A stretch of DNA of 64,000 nt from Pseudomonas cichorii. Its GTDB lineage: Bacteria; Pseudomonadota; Gammaproteobacteria; Pseudomonadales; Pseudomonadaceae. The DNA lies in assembly GCF_015471405.1 (NCBI RefSeq), contig NZ_BLVZ01000014.1, positions 62,001 to 126,000 on the forward strand, written 5' to 3'. The notes under the pieces were generated by a model that saw nothing but the letters and a program-made list of their open reading frames with translations, did not search any database and was not told the DNA's origin. Positions 7,836-17,500 of the stretch are shown here, piece after piece. Numbering within the stretch: the first letter of the stretch is position 1; every line of letters starts with the position of its first letter. Position numbers and translations under genes: made by a program.

Positions 7836-9590
7836 TCAATCCTGGCGGCCCATTTCCTGAGCCTGCCAGAATGTCTGGAACAGTCCGCCCGCGCTACGCA
7901 GCCGCCCGGGCGGGCCGTCTTCGACGATGCAGCCTTGTTGCATCACCAGCACCCTGTCAAACGCACTGAGGGTGGTGAGCCGATGGGCGATGGCCAGTAC
8001 CGTTCGACCGCGCATCAGGCTGCCGAGCGCCGACTGGATGATGGCTTCGGAGCTTGAATCCAGAGCAGCAGTGGCTTCGTCGAGCAACAGGATCGGAGCG
8101 TTCTTGAGGAAGGCCCGTGCAATGCCCAGGCGCTGGCGCTGACCACCGGAAAGCATCACGCCCCGCTCGCCCACCAGGGTTTCATAGCCTTGGAGCAACT
8201 GGTCGATGAACTCGTGACAATAAGCACTGCGAGCGGCGGCGATCACTTCCTCGCGGGAGGCCTCGGGTCGGCCGTAGGCAATGTTTTCGTAGATGCTGCG
8301 GTTGAACAGGGTTGGCTCCTGAGGCACTACGGCTATCTGTCGGCGCAGGCTGTCCTGGCTGATCTGCCGAAGGTCGCGGCCATCGATGCGAATGCTCCCC
8401 GTACTGACGTCATCCAGGCGTTGCAACAGCCCCAGCAGAGTGGTCTTGCCTGCGCCGGACGGGCCGACGATGCCAACCCGCTGCCCGGGCTCGATGCGCA
8501 GGCTCAATCCACACAGCACCTTGCGAGCACCGGGATAGGCGTACCCGACATCCTGCAACTCGATGGTGCCGGATGGCACAGCCCAGTCCAGCTCGGAGTC
8601 GCTGAGGTCATAGGGTTTGGCGATCACTGCCAATGTGTCGCCGACAGCGCCCAGATGCTGGCTGGTCTCGACCAGGGCCAGCGCCAGATCGCGTGAGCCA
8701 TGCAGGATACGAAACGTCAGAGCACTGACCATCACCACATCGCCAATGCTCACTGCACCGCGAGTCCAGAGCAGAATGGACCAGGCGAGCATGGTTCCCG
8801 CCATGCTCGCCAGACACAGGTCATGCAGTACCCGGGCCTTTTCCACGTACATCCAGCTGCGACTCTGAGCCCGCGCCTCCGTGCGGATTTTCGCATCCAG
8901 ACGCAGGCGCTCCCGCTCCCGCGCCGTGAAGGCCTTGATCGTCCAGACATTGTTGACCAGATCCACAAGCTCACCGCCCACACTGGCAGCCTGCGCCGCA
9001 TAAAGCTGATGACGACTGCGCCCGCGAATACCGAAGAAGGTAATGATCGCCGCCACCAGCACCACGAAAGCCACCAGTGCCAGAGCCATCTGGATACGCA
9101 CCATGGCCAGCAGCACCACAGCCCCTAGAAAGTCGACGCAGGGCGGAATGATTTTCCACAACAGCGCACTGTAGATCTGCCCCGCCGCCGCGCCGGTAGC
9201 CGAAATGCGGCTGCCCAGGGCTCCGGCGTAGTGCTCGGCAAAGTAGCGCATCGGGTGTCCGGTCAGATGGCTGAACAGGTCCACCCGCATGTCCGCGCAA
9301 CTGGCAACCACCGTGCGACAGCCCAGCCAGCCGCCCAGACGCCAGAACAGATTTTCGATAGCAATCAGAAAAATGAACAACCCGAAGGCGAACCAGACCC
9401 CGGAACGATTTCCCTCTTCTCCCATACTGTCGACCAGCAGCTTCATGCCGTACTGCACGACCACCGCACAACTGGCGGCGGCAATCACCAGCGTGACCAT
9501 ACCGCCATAAGCCCATGGCCGACGCCTGGCGTAGCCCCACAGAAAGCGTCCGGGATTGGGGTTGGGCGGCACACTTTGCGCGATGTTCAT
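7836..9590 (-). CDS. ABC transporter, fused permease and ATPase (exporter type)
   Basis: A 584-residue half-transporter: an N-terminal six-helix exporter domain (about 25-310) and a C-terminal nucleotide-binding domain (about 340-575) with Walker A GPSGAGKTT, signature LSGGQRQRLGIARA, Walker B ILLLDEATAALD and the switch histidine in AIAHRLTTL. Such half-transporters work as dimers in the inner membrane (MsbA/lipid-linked glycan exporter class). It is the last gene of a four-gene operon; its ATG overlaps the glycoside hydrolase stop by 4 bases. The neighbours suggest the cargo is a glycan or glycolipid, an inference. Confidence 0.9.
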   Translation of the reverse strand: MNIAQSVPPNPNPGRFLWGYARRRPWAYGGMVTLVIAAASCAVVVQYGMKLLVDSMGEEGNRSGVWFAFGLFIFLIAIENLFWRLGGWLGCRTVVASCADMRVDLFSHLTGHPMRYFAEHYAGALGSRISATGAAAGQIYSALLWKIIPPCVDFLGAVVLLAMVRIQMALALVAFVVLVAAIITFFGIRGRSRHQLYAAQAASVGGELVDLVNNVWTIKAFTARERERLRLDAKIRTEARAQSRSWMYVEKARVLHDLCLASMAGTMLAWSILLWTRGAVSIGDVVMVSALTFRILHGSRDLALALVETSQHLGAVGDTLAVIAKPYDLSDSELDWAVPSGTIELQDVGYAYPGARKVLCGLSLRIEPGQRVGIVGPSGAGKTTLLGLLQRLDDVSTGSIRIDGRDLRQISQDSLRRQIAVVPQEPTLFNRSIYENIAYGRPEASREEVIAAARSAYCHEFIDQLLQGYETLVGERGVMLSGGQRQRLGIARAFLKNAPILLLDEATAALDSSSEAIIQSALGSLMRGRTVLAIAHRLTTLSAFDRVLVMQQGCIVEDGPPGRLRSAGGLFQTFWQAQEMGRQD

Positions 9591-10735
9591 GCTGGCGGCC
9601 TCTTGGCAATACGCACTTGGGCCTCGGCCAGCCGCAACGCAAACCGGGCCAGAGCAGCACGGGTCGGAGGGTCTTCGGGACGAAATCCACTGGCATCGGC
9701 ATAGCCAAGCAGACCGCTGTCGCAGTGACGGTCGTCATCCCAGCCGGGATAGTCGAGAACCGGGTACAGGCACAGGCCGCGCAAGTCGACACCTTTGCTC
9801 AGCGCAAGAATTGCCTGCTCGCCGACGTAATCCAGCCACGATTCACGCCCGATACCTTCGGTCCCGGTTTCACTGATCACCAGCGGGCGACCATAGCGGA
9901 CATGGACTTCCATCAGCATGCCAGCCAATGGCCGAAAGTGCGGATCACCAGGACGGATCGTCGGTCCATCGAGGTACCACTGGTTATGTGGATAGAAGTT
10001 CACACCGAGGATATCCAGAAAATCCTCCTGACCGCCCAGGCCCGGCCAGCTTCGGCCGCTGATCAGGTCCCAGCTTTCGTACTGAGCCATGCGGTAGACC
10101 TCGGCCGCTTCGATATCAGCCGACCGCTGACGCATGGCGCGCACATGAATCAGCGGGTCGGCATGGATGAAACGCGCCCGTGAATCGACCTCGCGAATGG
10201 CTGTCATGGCTGCAATGCTGGCGCGCACCAACTGGTGTTTGAGTTCGGTGCCGCGCCGATGCCCCAGCGGATAGAAATAGCCCACCTCGCCACCGCCCCA
10301 TGCCCAGAAAGACGGCTCGTTGATCGGACAATAAAACGGCACGGCATCGCTGGACTCGCTCACCCGCCTGGCGACTGCCTGGGCCATCCGGGCAAAACGT
10401 TCGACGAAGACCGGTCGCCAGATATCCAGATCGTCTGGATATCCGTAGTGCCCCAGATCCCAGATCACCTGGGTGCCAGCCCTCGTGGCGGCCAGCAACA
10501 GCGGATCCAGACTGCTGAAGTCATAATGGCCGGGGCGCGGCTCGATCAGGTGCCAACGCACCCCGTCGCGCACAGTGCGCATTCCGTGCCCGGCAAGGCT
10601 GCTGTAATCCTGCTCGGCCCAGCGGTCATGCCCGGTTGAGGCGATCAGGTCCAGACGTCGCCCGTCGCCTCTACGGCTGCTGGTGCATTCAAAACCTCCC
10701 ATGAGAAAACTGGCGAATGGCTCAAGCCCACTCAT
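9587..10735 (-). CDS. Clan GH-A glycoside hydrolase (family 1-like, beta-glucosidase type)
   Basis: A 382-residue TIM-barrel glycosidase. The acid/base is the glutamate of CPINEPSFWAW and the nucleophile the glutamate of VISETGTEG, the paired NEP/ETG pattern of clan GH-A. There is no signal peptide, so it should be cytoplasmic, unlike a nutrient-scavenging enzyme. The ATG at 10735 (MSGLEPFASFLMGGFECTSS) overlaps the UDP-galactopyranose mutase stop by 14 bases. Linkage specificity cannot be read from sequence; position in a Galf-type operon suggests editing or turnover of the same glycan. Confidence 0.85.
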   Translation of the reverse strand: MSGLEPFASFLMGGFECTSSRRGDGRRLDLIASTGHDRWAEQDYSSLAGHGMRTVRDGVRWHLIEPRPGHYDFSSLDPLLLAATRAGTQVIWDLGHYGYPDDLDIWRPVFVERFARMAQAVARRVSESSDAVPFYCPINEPSFWAWGGGEVGYFYPLGHRRGTELKHQLVRASIAAMTAIREVDSRARFIHADPLIHVRAMRQRSADIEAAEVYRMAQYESWDLISGRSWPGLGGQEDFLDILGVNFYPHNQWYLDGPTIRPGDPHFRPLAGMLMEVHVRYGRPLVISETGTEGIGRESWLDYVGEQAILALSKGVDLRGLCLYPVLDYPGWDDDRHCDSGLLGYADASGFRPEDPPTRAALARFALRLAEAQVRIAKRPPA

Positions 10736-11921
10736 GGGACGCGCCCTCGGCAGTTGCGCCGCGGGTCTGGGCAATACGTTGGTAAAGCGCCAACGCCTGC
10801 CCCACCACTTGATCCATGTTGTAGTACTTGTAAGTCCCTAAGCGCCCGAGGAAGGTCACGCCTTCGGTGGACTCGGCCAGCACCTTGTAGCGCTGATACA
10901 ACTCGGCATTCTCTGGAGCCGGGACCGGGTAATAGGGATCACCTTCAGCACAGGGGTATTCGTAGGTCACACTGGTTTGCGCATGCTCCTGACCGGTCAG
11001 GTGCTTGTACTCGGTGATGCGGGTATGGGGCACGTTCTCGTCGGGATAGTTGACCACGGCCACGTCTTGAAAGTGTTCCTGCGCCAGGGTCCGGTGCTCG
11101 AAACGCAGGGAACGATAAGGCAGACGCCCAAGCGAATAGCTGAAGTACTCGTCCACCGGCCCGCAATAAACCAGATGGCCACGGGGCAGTAGCCGGTCGA
11201 CCTCGGCGAAATCCACATCCAGCAGAATGTCGATACCCGGATGATCCAGCATTCGCTCGAACATGGCGGTGTAACCCTGCTGAGGCATCATCTGAAAGCT
11301 GTCAGTGAAATAACGGTCATCGGTGTTGGTCCGCGCTGGCACACGGGCCGTGACCGAACGATCGAGCTGCGCCGGATCGAGCCCCCACTGCTTGCGGGTA
11401 TAACCACGAAAGAACAGCTCATACAGCTCGCGCCCGACCTGACCGACCACCACGTCCTCGGCGCTACGTATCGGCTCGACAGCTTCGGCGCGCTCGGCAA
11501 GAAACGCCTCGGCACCTGCCTCGTCCAGCTCCAGATCATAGAGCCGATTGAGCGTGGTCAGGTTTATCGGTATCGGCACCTGTTGCCCACGCACCTGAGC
11601 CAACACCCGATGCTCATAAGACCGCCATTCGGTGAAGCGCGACAGGTAGTCGACGATCCGCTGGGCATTGGTATGGAAGATATGCGGCCCATAGCGATGC
11701 ACCAGAATCCCGGCCTCGTCCAGATGATCGTAGGCATTACCGCCGATGTGCCCGCGACGGTCGATCAACAAGACCTTCAGGCGCAACCCGCAAGCCAGAC
11801 GCTCGGCCAGCACGCTACCCGCAAAACCGGCGCCGACGATGAGATAGTCGTAGAAGGGTGCGCCGCCCTCCTGTAATTGCCCGGCACGCTCCCGGGCCTG
11901 TTCGAGTGTCAGGCCAGGCAT
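10722..11921 (-). CDS. glf: UDP-galactopyranose mutase
   Basis: A 399-residue flavoenzyme converting UDP-galactopyranose to UDP-galactofuranose. It shows the FAD dinucleotide fold DYLIVGAGFAGSVLAER, the IGGNAYD loop, YGPHIFHT, the GYTRKQWG substrate-binding motif and C-terminal FLGRLGTYKYYNMDQ, all hallmarks of Glf. An extra ~22 residues precede the FAD fold. It overlaps the glycosyltransferase stop by 13 bases and the glycosidase start by 14. It draws on UDP-galactose made by the divergent galE. Confidence 0.95.
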   Translation of the reverse strand: MPGLTLEQARERAGQLQEGGAPFYDYLIVGAGFAGSVLAERLACGLRLKVLLIDRRGHIGGNAYDHLDEAGILVHRYGPHIFHTNAQRIVDYLSRFTEWRSYEHRVLAQVRGQQVPIPINLTTLNRLYDLELDEAGAEAFLAERAEAVEPIRSAEDVVVGQVGRELYELFFRGYTRKQWGLDPAQLDRSVTARVPARTNTDDRYFTDSFQMMPQQGYTAMFERMLDHPGIDILLDVDFAEVDRLLPRGHLVYCGPVDEYFSYSLGRLPYRSLRFEHRTLAQEHFQDVAVVNYPDENVPHTRITEYKHLTGQEHAQTSVTYEYPCAEGDPYYPVPAPENAELYQRYKVLAESTEGVTFLGRLGTYKYYNMDQVVGQALALYQRIAQTRGATAEGASHEWA

Positions 11922-13078
11922 GCAATGTGCTCCATCATGGCGTTCCAGGTTGTGTCCCAGCTCATGCCGTTCAGGGCCTGATCCGCCAGACGAAACAATG
12001 CCTCACGGTCCTGGCGCTGGATCAGTGCAGCTTCGACGGCAGCGACGAAACCGGGCACATCCTCGGCAATATGCACCACCGGGCAAGCGCCATAGGTGCG
12101 CACTACATCGCGGATCGGCGTACTGACTACAGGGCAACCACCCGCGAGATACTCAGGCGTCTTGGTCGGGCTGATGAAGCGTGTGGCTTCATTGCGGGCA
12201 AAGGGCATCAGGGCCACATCCCATCCGCTCAGGTAAGCGGGCAATTCACTGTAAGCCTTGCCGCCCAGGTAATGGATGTTGGGCAGCCTCGGCAGGCTGG
12301 CCTCGTCGATCTTGACGACAGGCCCCAGAATCACCAGTTGCCAGTCGGGGCGCTGCCTGGCCAGACCTTCGAGCAACGCAAGATCAAGACGCTCGTCGAC
12401 CACACCAAAAAAACCCAGTCGCGGATGGGCAATAACCGCCTGATCGACTGGCTCGGGCAAAGCCTGCCGGGCGCTGGCGAAATGTTCGATATCAACACTG
12501 CTGGGCATCGCATGGACATTACCATGCTGGGCACGCTTGGCTTCCCACAGGCTGACACCGCCCGTGAAAACCACATCCGCCAAGGCCAACAGACGCCGCT
12601 CGCGCTCAAGCAACTGCGGCGGCGCGCCCTTGAATGCCGAGAGTTCATCCATGCAGTCATAAACAGTCCCTCGGGCCGGCAGGTGCTCGCTGAACCCCAG
12701 GCTCATGGGCGTGAAATACCAGCGCAACAGCACCTCGCGAGGATTGCGCAGCAGGTAGTCATCCAGCAACTCGCGAAGTTTCTGTTCGGTCTGTGCGGCA
12801 TCCAGCCCGACCGGCAGGTGCGGCGTTGCCACCGTGACCCCGCTGCTCTGAAGGGACAGTTGCAGATAAGCCTGCTCACCTTCGGCCGCCAGCGGCTCCT
12901 CGAAGAAAAGCACATCGTAGCGCCGAGCCATGCGCGTCATCAGGTGTTGCGGGCGCTGATAGACGAACCCCCAACGCAAATGTGAAAGGCAAACAAGCAA
13001 GGGACGTATGCTGGCAACTGCTTCATGGCCTTCGGCCAAATGCTCTGCGATGGGGTATGCAGCCGGGGTTGCAATCAT
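11909..13078 (-). CDS. Glycosyltransferase, GT-B fold (family 4-like)
   Basis: A 389-residue glycosyltransferase. The N-terminal segment WGFVYQRPQHLMTRMA and the C-terminal donor-site region (SPTKTPEYLAGGCPVVSTPI, with the ExxAxGxPV-like pattern) mark the GT-B/GT4 class. It has no transmembrane segment. It is first in the operon, with GGAGAG before the ATG, and lies next to glf, so a galactofuranosyl or related transferase is plausible, though donor specificity is not shown by the sequence. Confidence 0.88.
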   Translation of the reverse strand: MIATPAAYPIAEHLAEGHEAVASIRPLLVCLSHLRWGFVYQRPQHLMTRMARRYDVLFFEEPLAAEGEQAYLQLSLQSSGVTVATPHLPVGLDAAQTEQKLRELLDDYLLRNPREVLLRWYFTPMSLGFSEHLPARGTVYDCMDELSAFKGAPPQLLERERRLLALADVVFTGGVSLWEAKRAQHGNVHAMPSSVDIEHFASARQALPEPVDQAVIAHPRLGFFGVVDERLDLALLEGLARQRPDWQLVILGPVVKIDEASLPRLPNIHYLGGKAYSELPAYLSGWDVALMPFARNEATRFISPTKTPEYLAGGCPVVSTPIRDVVRTYGACPVVHIAEDVPGFVAAVEAALIQRQDREALFRLADQALNGMSWDTTWNAMMEHIACLA

Positions 13079-13335
13079 GAGGTTCTCTCCAGAGCAAGTG
13101 ATGTCGTGGCGATGAGCAAGACACCTGACACAGAGTTATGGACGAGTGCCCTGCGACGAGCGTTCAGTCGAGACACCTTGATGGCCGACCAGTGACATGA
13201 CCGTCCGGCCAATTCCCGGAACCGGGGATCGGAACTGCCTTTCGTTATGAAGTAAGCGATCCATTTCATCCGCGCAGACCTTCGCCATAGCGCAACAGCG
13301 GTCGCACCCCACTTATTTCATGCGAAGGTGACTCT

Positions 13336-14439
13336 ATGATCCTTGTGACCGGTGGAGCTGGTTACATCGGAGCCCACGCGGTACTCGCCCTTCTGGAGGT
13401 AGGCGAAGATGTGCTGGTTCTGGACAATTTCTGCAACAGCAGCCCACATGCTCTGACACGAATAGAACAGATCTGTGGCCGTCGTCCTGTGTTGGTGCAA
13501 GGCGATGTGCGCAACCGCGAAGTGCTCGCCAAACTGTTTGCACGCTACCCGATCCGGGCAGTGCTGCACTTCGCTGGCCTCAAGGCGGTGAGCGAAAGCG
13601 TGCGCAAGCCGCTGCACTACTACGACACCAATGTCAGCGGCAGTATCAACCTGTGCCAGGCGATGGCAGCCGCCGGTGTTTTCACTCTGGTGTTCAGTTC
13701 GTCGGCTACCGTTTATGGCAGTTGCCGCAAGATGCCTATCGACGAACAGGCACGCCGAGGCCGGCCAACCAATCCCTACGGCCAATCGAAGCTGATGGCC
13801 GAACAGGTGCTCGGCAGTCTGGCGCGTGCCGATCAACGCTGGCGCATCGCGCTGCTGCGCTATTTCAATCCGGTTGGCGCTCACCCGTCGGGGCTGATCG
13901 GCGAATCGCCCACCGCGATCCCGAACAACCTGTTGCCCTACCTGCTGCGCGTCGCTGACGGGCAGTTGCCGGTGCTACCGGTCTATGGCGGGGATTACCC
14001 GACGGTGGACGGCAGCGGCGTGCGGGACTACATACACGTTCAAGACCTGGTCGCCGGACATCTCGATGCGTTGCGCTACCTGCGCAACAACAGCGGAATC
14101 CGCGCCTGGAACCTGGGAACAGGCATCGACTATTCGGTGCTGCAAGTGGTGAGTACCTTCGAGCGGGTCACCGGGATGAAGGTGCCTGTACAAATGCGCG
14201 AGCGGCGTCCCGGCGATGTCGCGCAATGCTGGGCCGATCCGTCACGGGCGTTGCGTGAACTGGGCTGGGTAGCCCGGCATGGCCTGGAAACCATGTTGCG
14301 CGATGCCTGGCACTGGCAATGCACGAGCCCCGAAGGTTACGAAGACGGACTGCTCGCCGTGCAAGAGCCGATACCCGGCGTGCCGCTCGCGACAGACGAT
14401 GGCTTGCGTGCGCTTTCCATGTCTCGCACGCGGCAGTGA
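13336..14439 (+). CDS. galE: UDP-glucose 4-epimerase
   Basis: A 367-residue extended SDR enzyme. It has the NAD-binding TGGAGYIGAHA, GDVRN, VLHFAGLKAV, SSSATVYG and the catalytic YGQSK tyrosine/lysine pair, and RYFNPVGAHPSG, all diagnostic of GalE. It interconverts UDP-glucose and UDP-galactose. It is divergent from the glycosyltransferase-glf operon with a 257-bp shared promoter region, so it probably feeds glf. GAAGGTGA precedes the ATG. It carries about 25 residues more at the C-terminus than typical GalE. Confidence 0.93.
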   Translation: MILVTGGAGYIGAHAVLALLEVGEDVLVLDNFCNSSPHALTRIEQICGRRPVLVQGDVRNREVLAKLFARYPIRAVLHFAGLKAVSESVRKPLHYYDTNVSGSINLCQAMAAAGVFTLVFSSSATVYGSCRKMPIDEQARRGRPTNPYGQSKLMAEQVLGSLARADQRWRIALLRYFNPVGAHPSGLIGESPTAIPNNLLPYLLRVADGQLPVLPVYGGDYPTVDGSGVRDYIHVQDLVAGHLDALRYLRNNSGIRAWNLGTGIDYSVLQVVSTFERVTGMKVPVQMRERRPGDVAQCWADPSRALRELGWVARHGLETMLRDAWHWQCTSPEGYEDGLLAVQEPIPGVPLATDDGLRALSMSRTRQ

Positions 14440-14450
14440 TTCTGTGAGCT

Positions 14451-14494
14451 TTCGCGAATGAATTCGCTCCTACGGTAGCGAATTCATTCGCGAA
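14451..14494. repeat. REP-like palindrome
   Basis: TTCGCGAATGAATTCGCT (14451-14468) and AGCGAATTCATTCGCGAA (14477-14494) form a perfect 18-bp inverted repeat with an 8-base loop. Related copies occur at 37906 and 52982. It lies between the convergent galE and gdhB genes, a typical REP position. Confidence 0.9.
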
Positions 14495-14525
14495 AACATG
14501 TTGCCTTCAAATCCTGCGCCCTGAA

Positions 14526-14562
14526 AACAAAAAGCCCCGCATCGCGACGATGCAGAGCTTTT
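14526..14562 (-). terminator. Rho-independent terminator of gdhB
   Basis: Read leftwards, AAAAGCTCTGCATCG pairs with CGATGCGGGGCTTTT (two G-U pairs) around a 3-base loop and runs into TTTTTG. It lies 22 bases after the gdhB stop. Confidence 0.85.
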
Positions 14563-14583
14563 CGTTACAACCGGGCTAGACCA

Positions 14584-17500
14584 TCAGACCGCGACGGCTT
14601 GCCCACTCATTGCCAGGTCCAGCAACTCGCGGTTGGCAACTGCATACATGGCGTAGTCAGTGCCGCTGGCCGCACGCAGCTCGACCAGCATGGCACGCCA
14701 GCGCTCGACCATCGGTGCGTGTTGCTCCAGCCACAAGGCCAGACGCTCTTCCAGATCGGCAGGGCCTTCCGGAATTTGTAGCACGGAGATGGTGATCGCA
14801 CGTTGTTGCCAGTCGATATCGTCACGGAACGCTTCACGGGCCAGCGCCTGCCAGTTGTTTTCCACCGGCAGATTGCTGATCTGTTGCAGATACCAGGTCA
14901 CGTCCAGCGCGCTACCCACAGCGAAATACACCTTGGCCACATCGGCAGCGTTATGCCCGGTGACGTCGGAAGCCTCGATGATCGGCAGCAGGGTGTACAG
15001 GTGGCTGGTGCCTGCAACCATGCGGGCCAGCAACTCGGGCACGCCGGCTTCGACATAAGCTTCGTAGCGAGCCTGCCAGACCTCACGGGTCGGTCCTTCC
15101 AGCAACTCATCGAGCTTGAGGCCCAATGCCGCCAGATGCGGACCGAAGTGAGCAACGTCACGACCGGCGTCCAGTTCGTTGCGACGGCTGCGCAGGAACC
15201 AGCGTGTGGCACGACGGCCCAGACGCATCAGCTCATCCATCAGCGACAACTGGATTTCAGCAGGAACCTTGTAATCCAGCGCCTCGATCTGACGGAACCA
15301 GTGCGGCAGGTGGAAGATGTCACGTACGGTCACGTAGGCAGCCGCCACGTTGGCCGCGCTCATGCCAGTGGACTCCTTGAGCCGCTGCACAAAGGTGATG
15401 CCCATGTGGTTGACCAGATCATTGGCGATCTGGGTGCTGACGATTTCGCGCTTGAGGCGGTGAGCACGCATGGCGGTCGAGAACTTGGCGCTCAGCGACG
15501 GCGGGAACGCCGTCTCCATGTCGCGGGTCAGGTAATCGTCATCCGGAACACGGGACTCCAGCAAGGCTTCCTTGAGGTCGATCTTGCTGTAGGAGATCAA
15601 TACCGACAGCTCGGCACGGCTCAAGCCCTGACCGGCGGCAACGCGCTCGGCGATCTGGTCTTCGGCCGGCAGGAACTCGATGGCGCGATCCAGCTTGCCG
15701 CGAACTTCGAGGTCATTCATCAAGCGCTTGTATTCAGCGATACGGTCGTAGGCGCGACGTGCCGCCAGCGACAGAGCCTGGGTCTGCTTGTAGTTGTTGC
15801 CAAGCACCAGGTTGCCGACTTCGTCGGTCATGCTTTCGAGCAACTGGTTACGTTGCTTCTCGGTCATGTCACCGGCCTGCACCACTTCGTTGAGCAGGAT
15901 CTTGATGTTCACTTCGTGGTCGGAGCAGTCCACACCACCGGCGTTATCGATGAAGTCGGTGTTGGTCGCGCCGCCATTGAGGCCGAACTCGACACGGCCC
16001 AGTTGGGTCATGCCCAGGTTGCCGCCCTCGCCCACGACCTTGCAGCGCAACTCGTTGCCATCGACGCGCAGTGCATCGTTGGCCTTGTCGCCCACATCGG
16101 CATGGGATTCTTCGCTGGACTTGACGTAAGTACCGATACCGCCGTTCCACAACAGATCCACCGGAGCCTTGAGCAGCGCGTGCAGCAGCTCGGTCGGGGT
16201 CAGCTTGTCGGCCTTGATGTCGAAGCGCGCTTTCATCTGCTCGGTGATCGCGATGCTCTTCGCGCTGCGCGGGAAGATACCGCCGCCAGCGGACATGATG
16301 CTGGTGTCGTAGTCGGTCCAGGCCGAACGCGGCAGGTTGAACAGGCGCTGACGCTCAACGAAGCTGGTGGCAGGATCCGGGTTTGGATCGATGAAGATAT
16401 GCAGGTGGTTGAAGGCTGCGACCAGTTGCAGCTTGTCGGACATCAGCAAGCCATTGCCGAACACGTCACCGGCCATGTCGCCGATACCGATCACGCTGAT
16501 GCTGTCCTGCTGGACATTGATGTCGCGCTCACGGAAGTGACGCTGCACACCCACCCACGCGCCCTTGGCGGTGATGCCCATCTTCTTGTGGTCATAACCG
16601 GCCGAACCACCGGAAGCAAAGGCATCGCCCAGCCAGAAGCCGTAGTCGATGGCAATGCCGTTGGCGATATCGGAGAAAGTCGCAGTGCCTTTGTCGGCTG
16701 CCACGACCAGGTACGGGTCGTCGTCATCGTGACGAACCACGTTGGCAGGCGGCACCAGCACGCCTTCCTTGAGGTTGTCGGTGATATCCAGCAGACCCGA
16801 GATGAAGATGCGGTAGCACGCGATGCCTTCAGCCTGGATGTCATCGCGGCTGCCACCCAGCGGCAGGCGACGAGGCAGGAAACCGCCTTTGGCACCGACC
16901 GGCACGATGACCGAGTTCTTCACCTGCTGGGCTTTTACCAGCCCCAGCACTTCGGTACGGAAGTCTTCTTCGCGATCCGACCAGCGCAGGCCGCCACGGG
17001 CCACATTGCCGAAACGCAAGTGAACGCCCTCGACGCGCGGCGAGTAGACGAAGATCTCGAACTTCGGCACCGGCTTGGGCAGCTCAGGGATCAGGCGCGG
17101 GTTGAACTTGAAGCTGAAGTAGCTCTTGTTCTGGCCGTTGGCGTCGGTCTGGTAGAAGTTGGTCCGCAGAGTCGCTTTGATCAGGTCAAGGTAGCGACGC
17201 AGGATGCGGTCTTCGTTGAGCACCTGAACGTTGTCCAGCGCCGTGAGAATCGCCTGCTCCAGACGCAGTTGCTTGTCGTCAAGATCGTCGGAACCCAGCT
17301 TGCGTGCCAGATAGAAACGGGTCTTGAACAGGCGCGTCAGTTCACGGGCAATGTCGGTGTGGTTGTTCAGGGTACTGGCGATATAACCCAGATCGAAGCC
17401 CAGGCGAATCTGCTTCAGGTAACGGGCATAAGCACGCAGCAGCGCCACGTCGCGCCATGGCAGGCCGGCGGTCAGCACCAGACGGTTGAAGGCATCGTTT

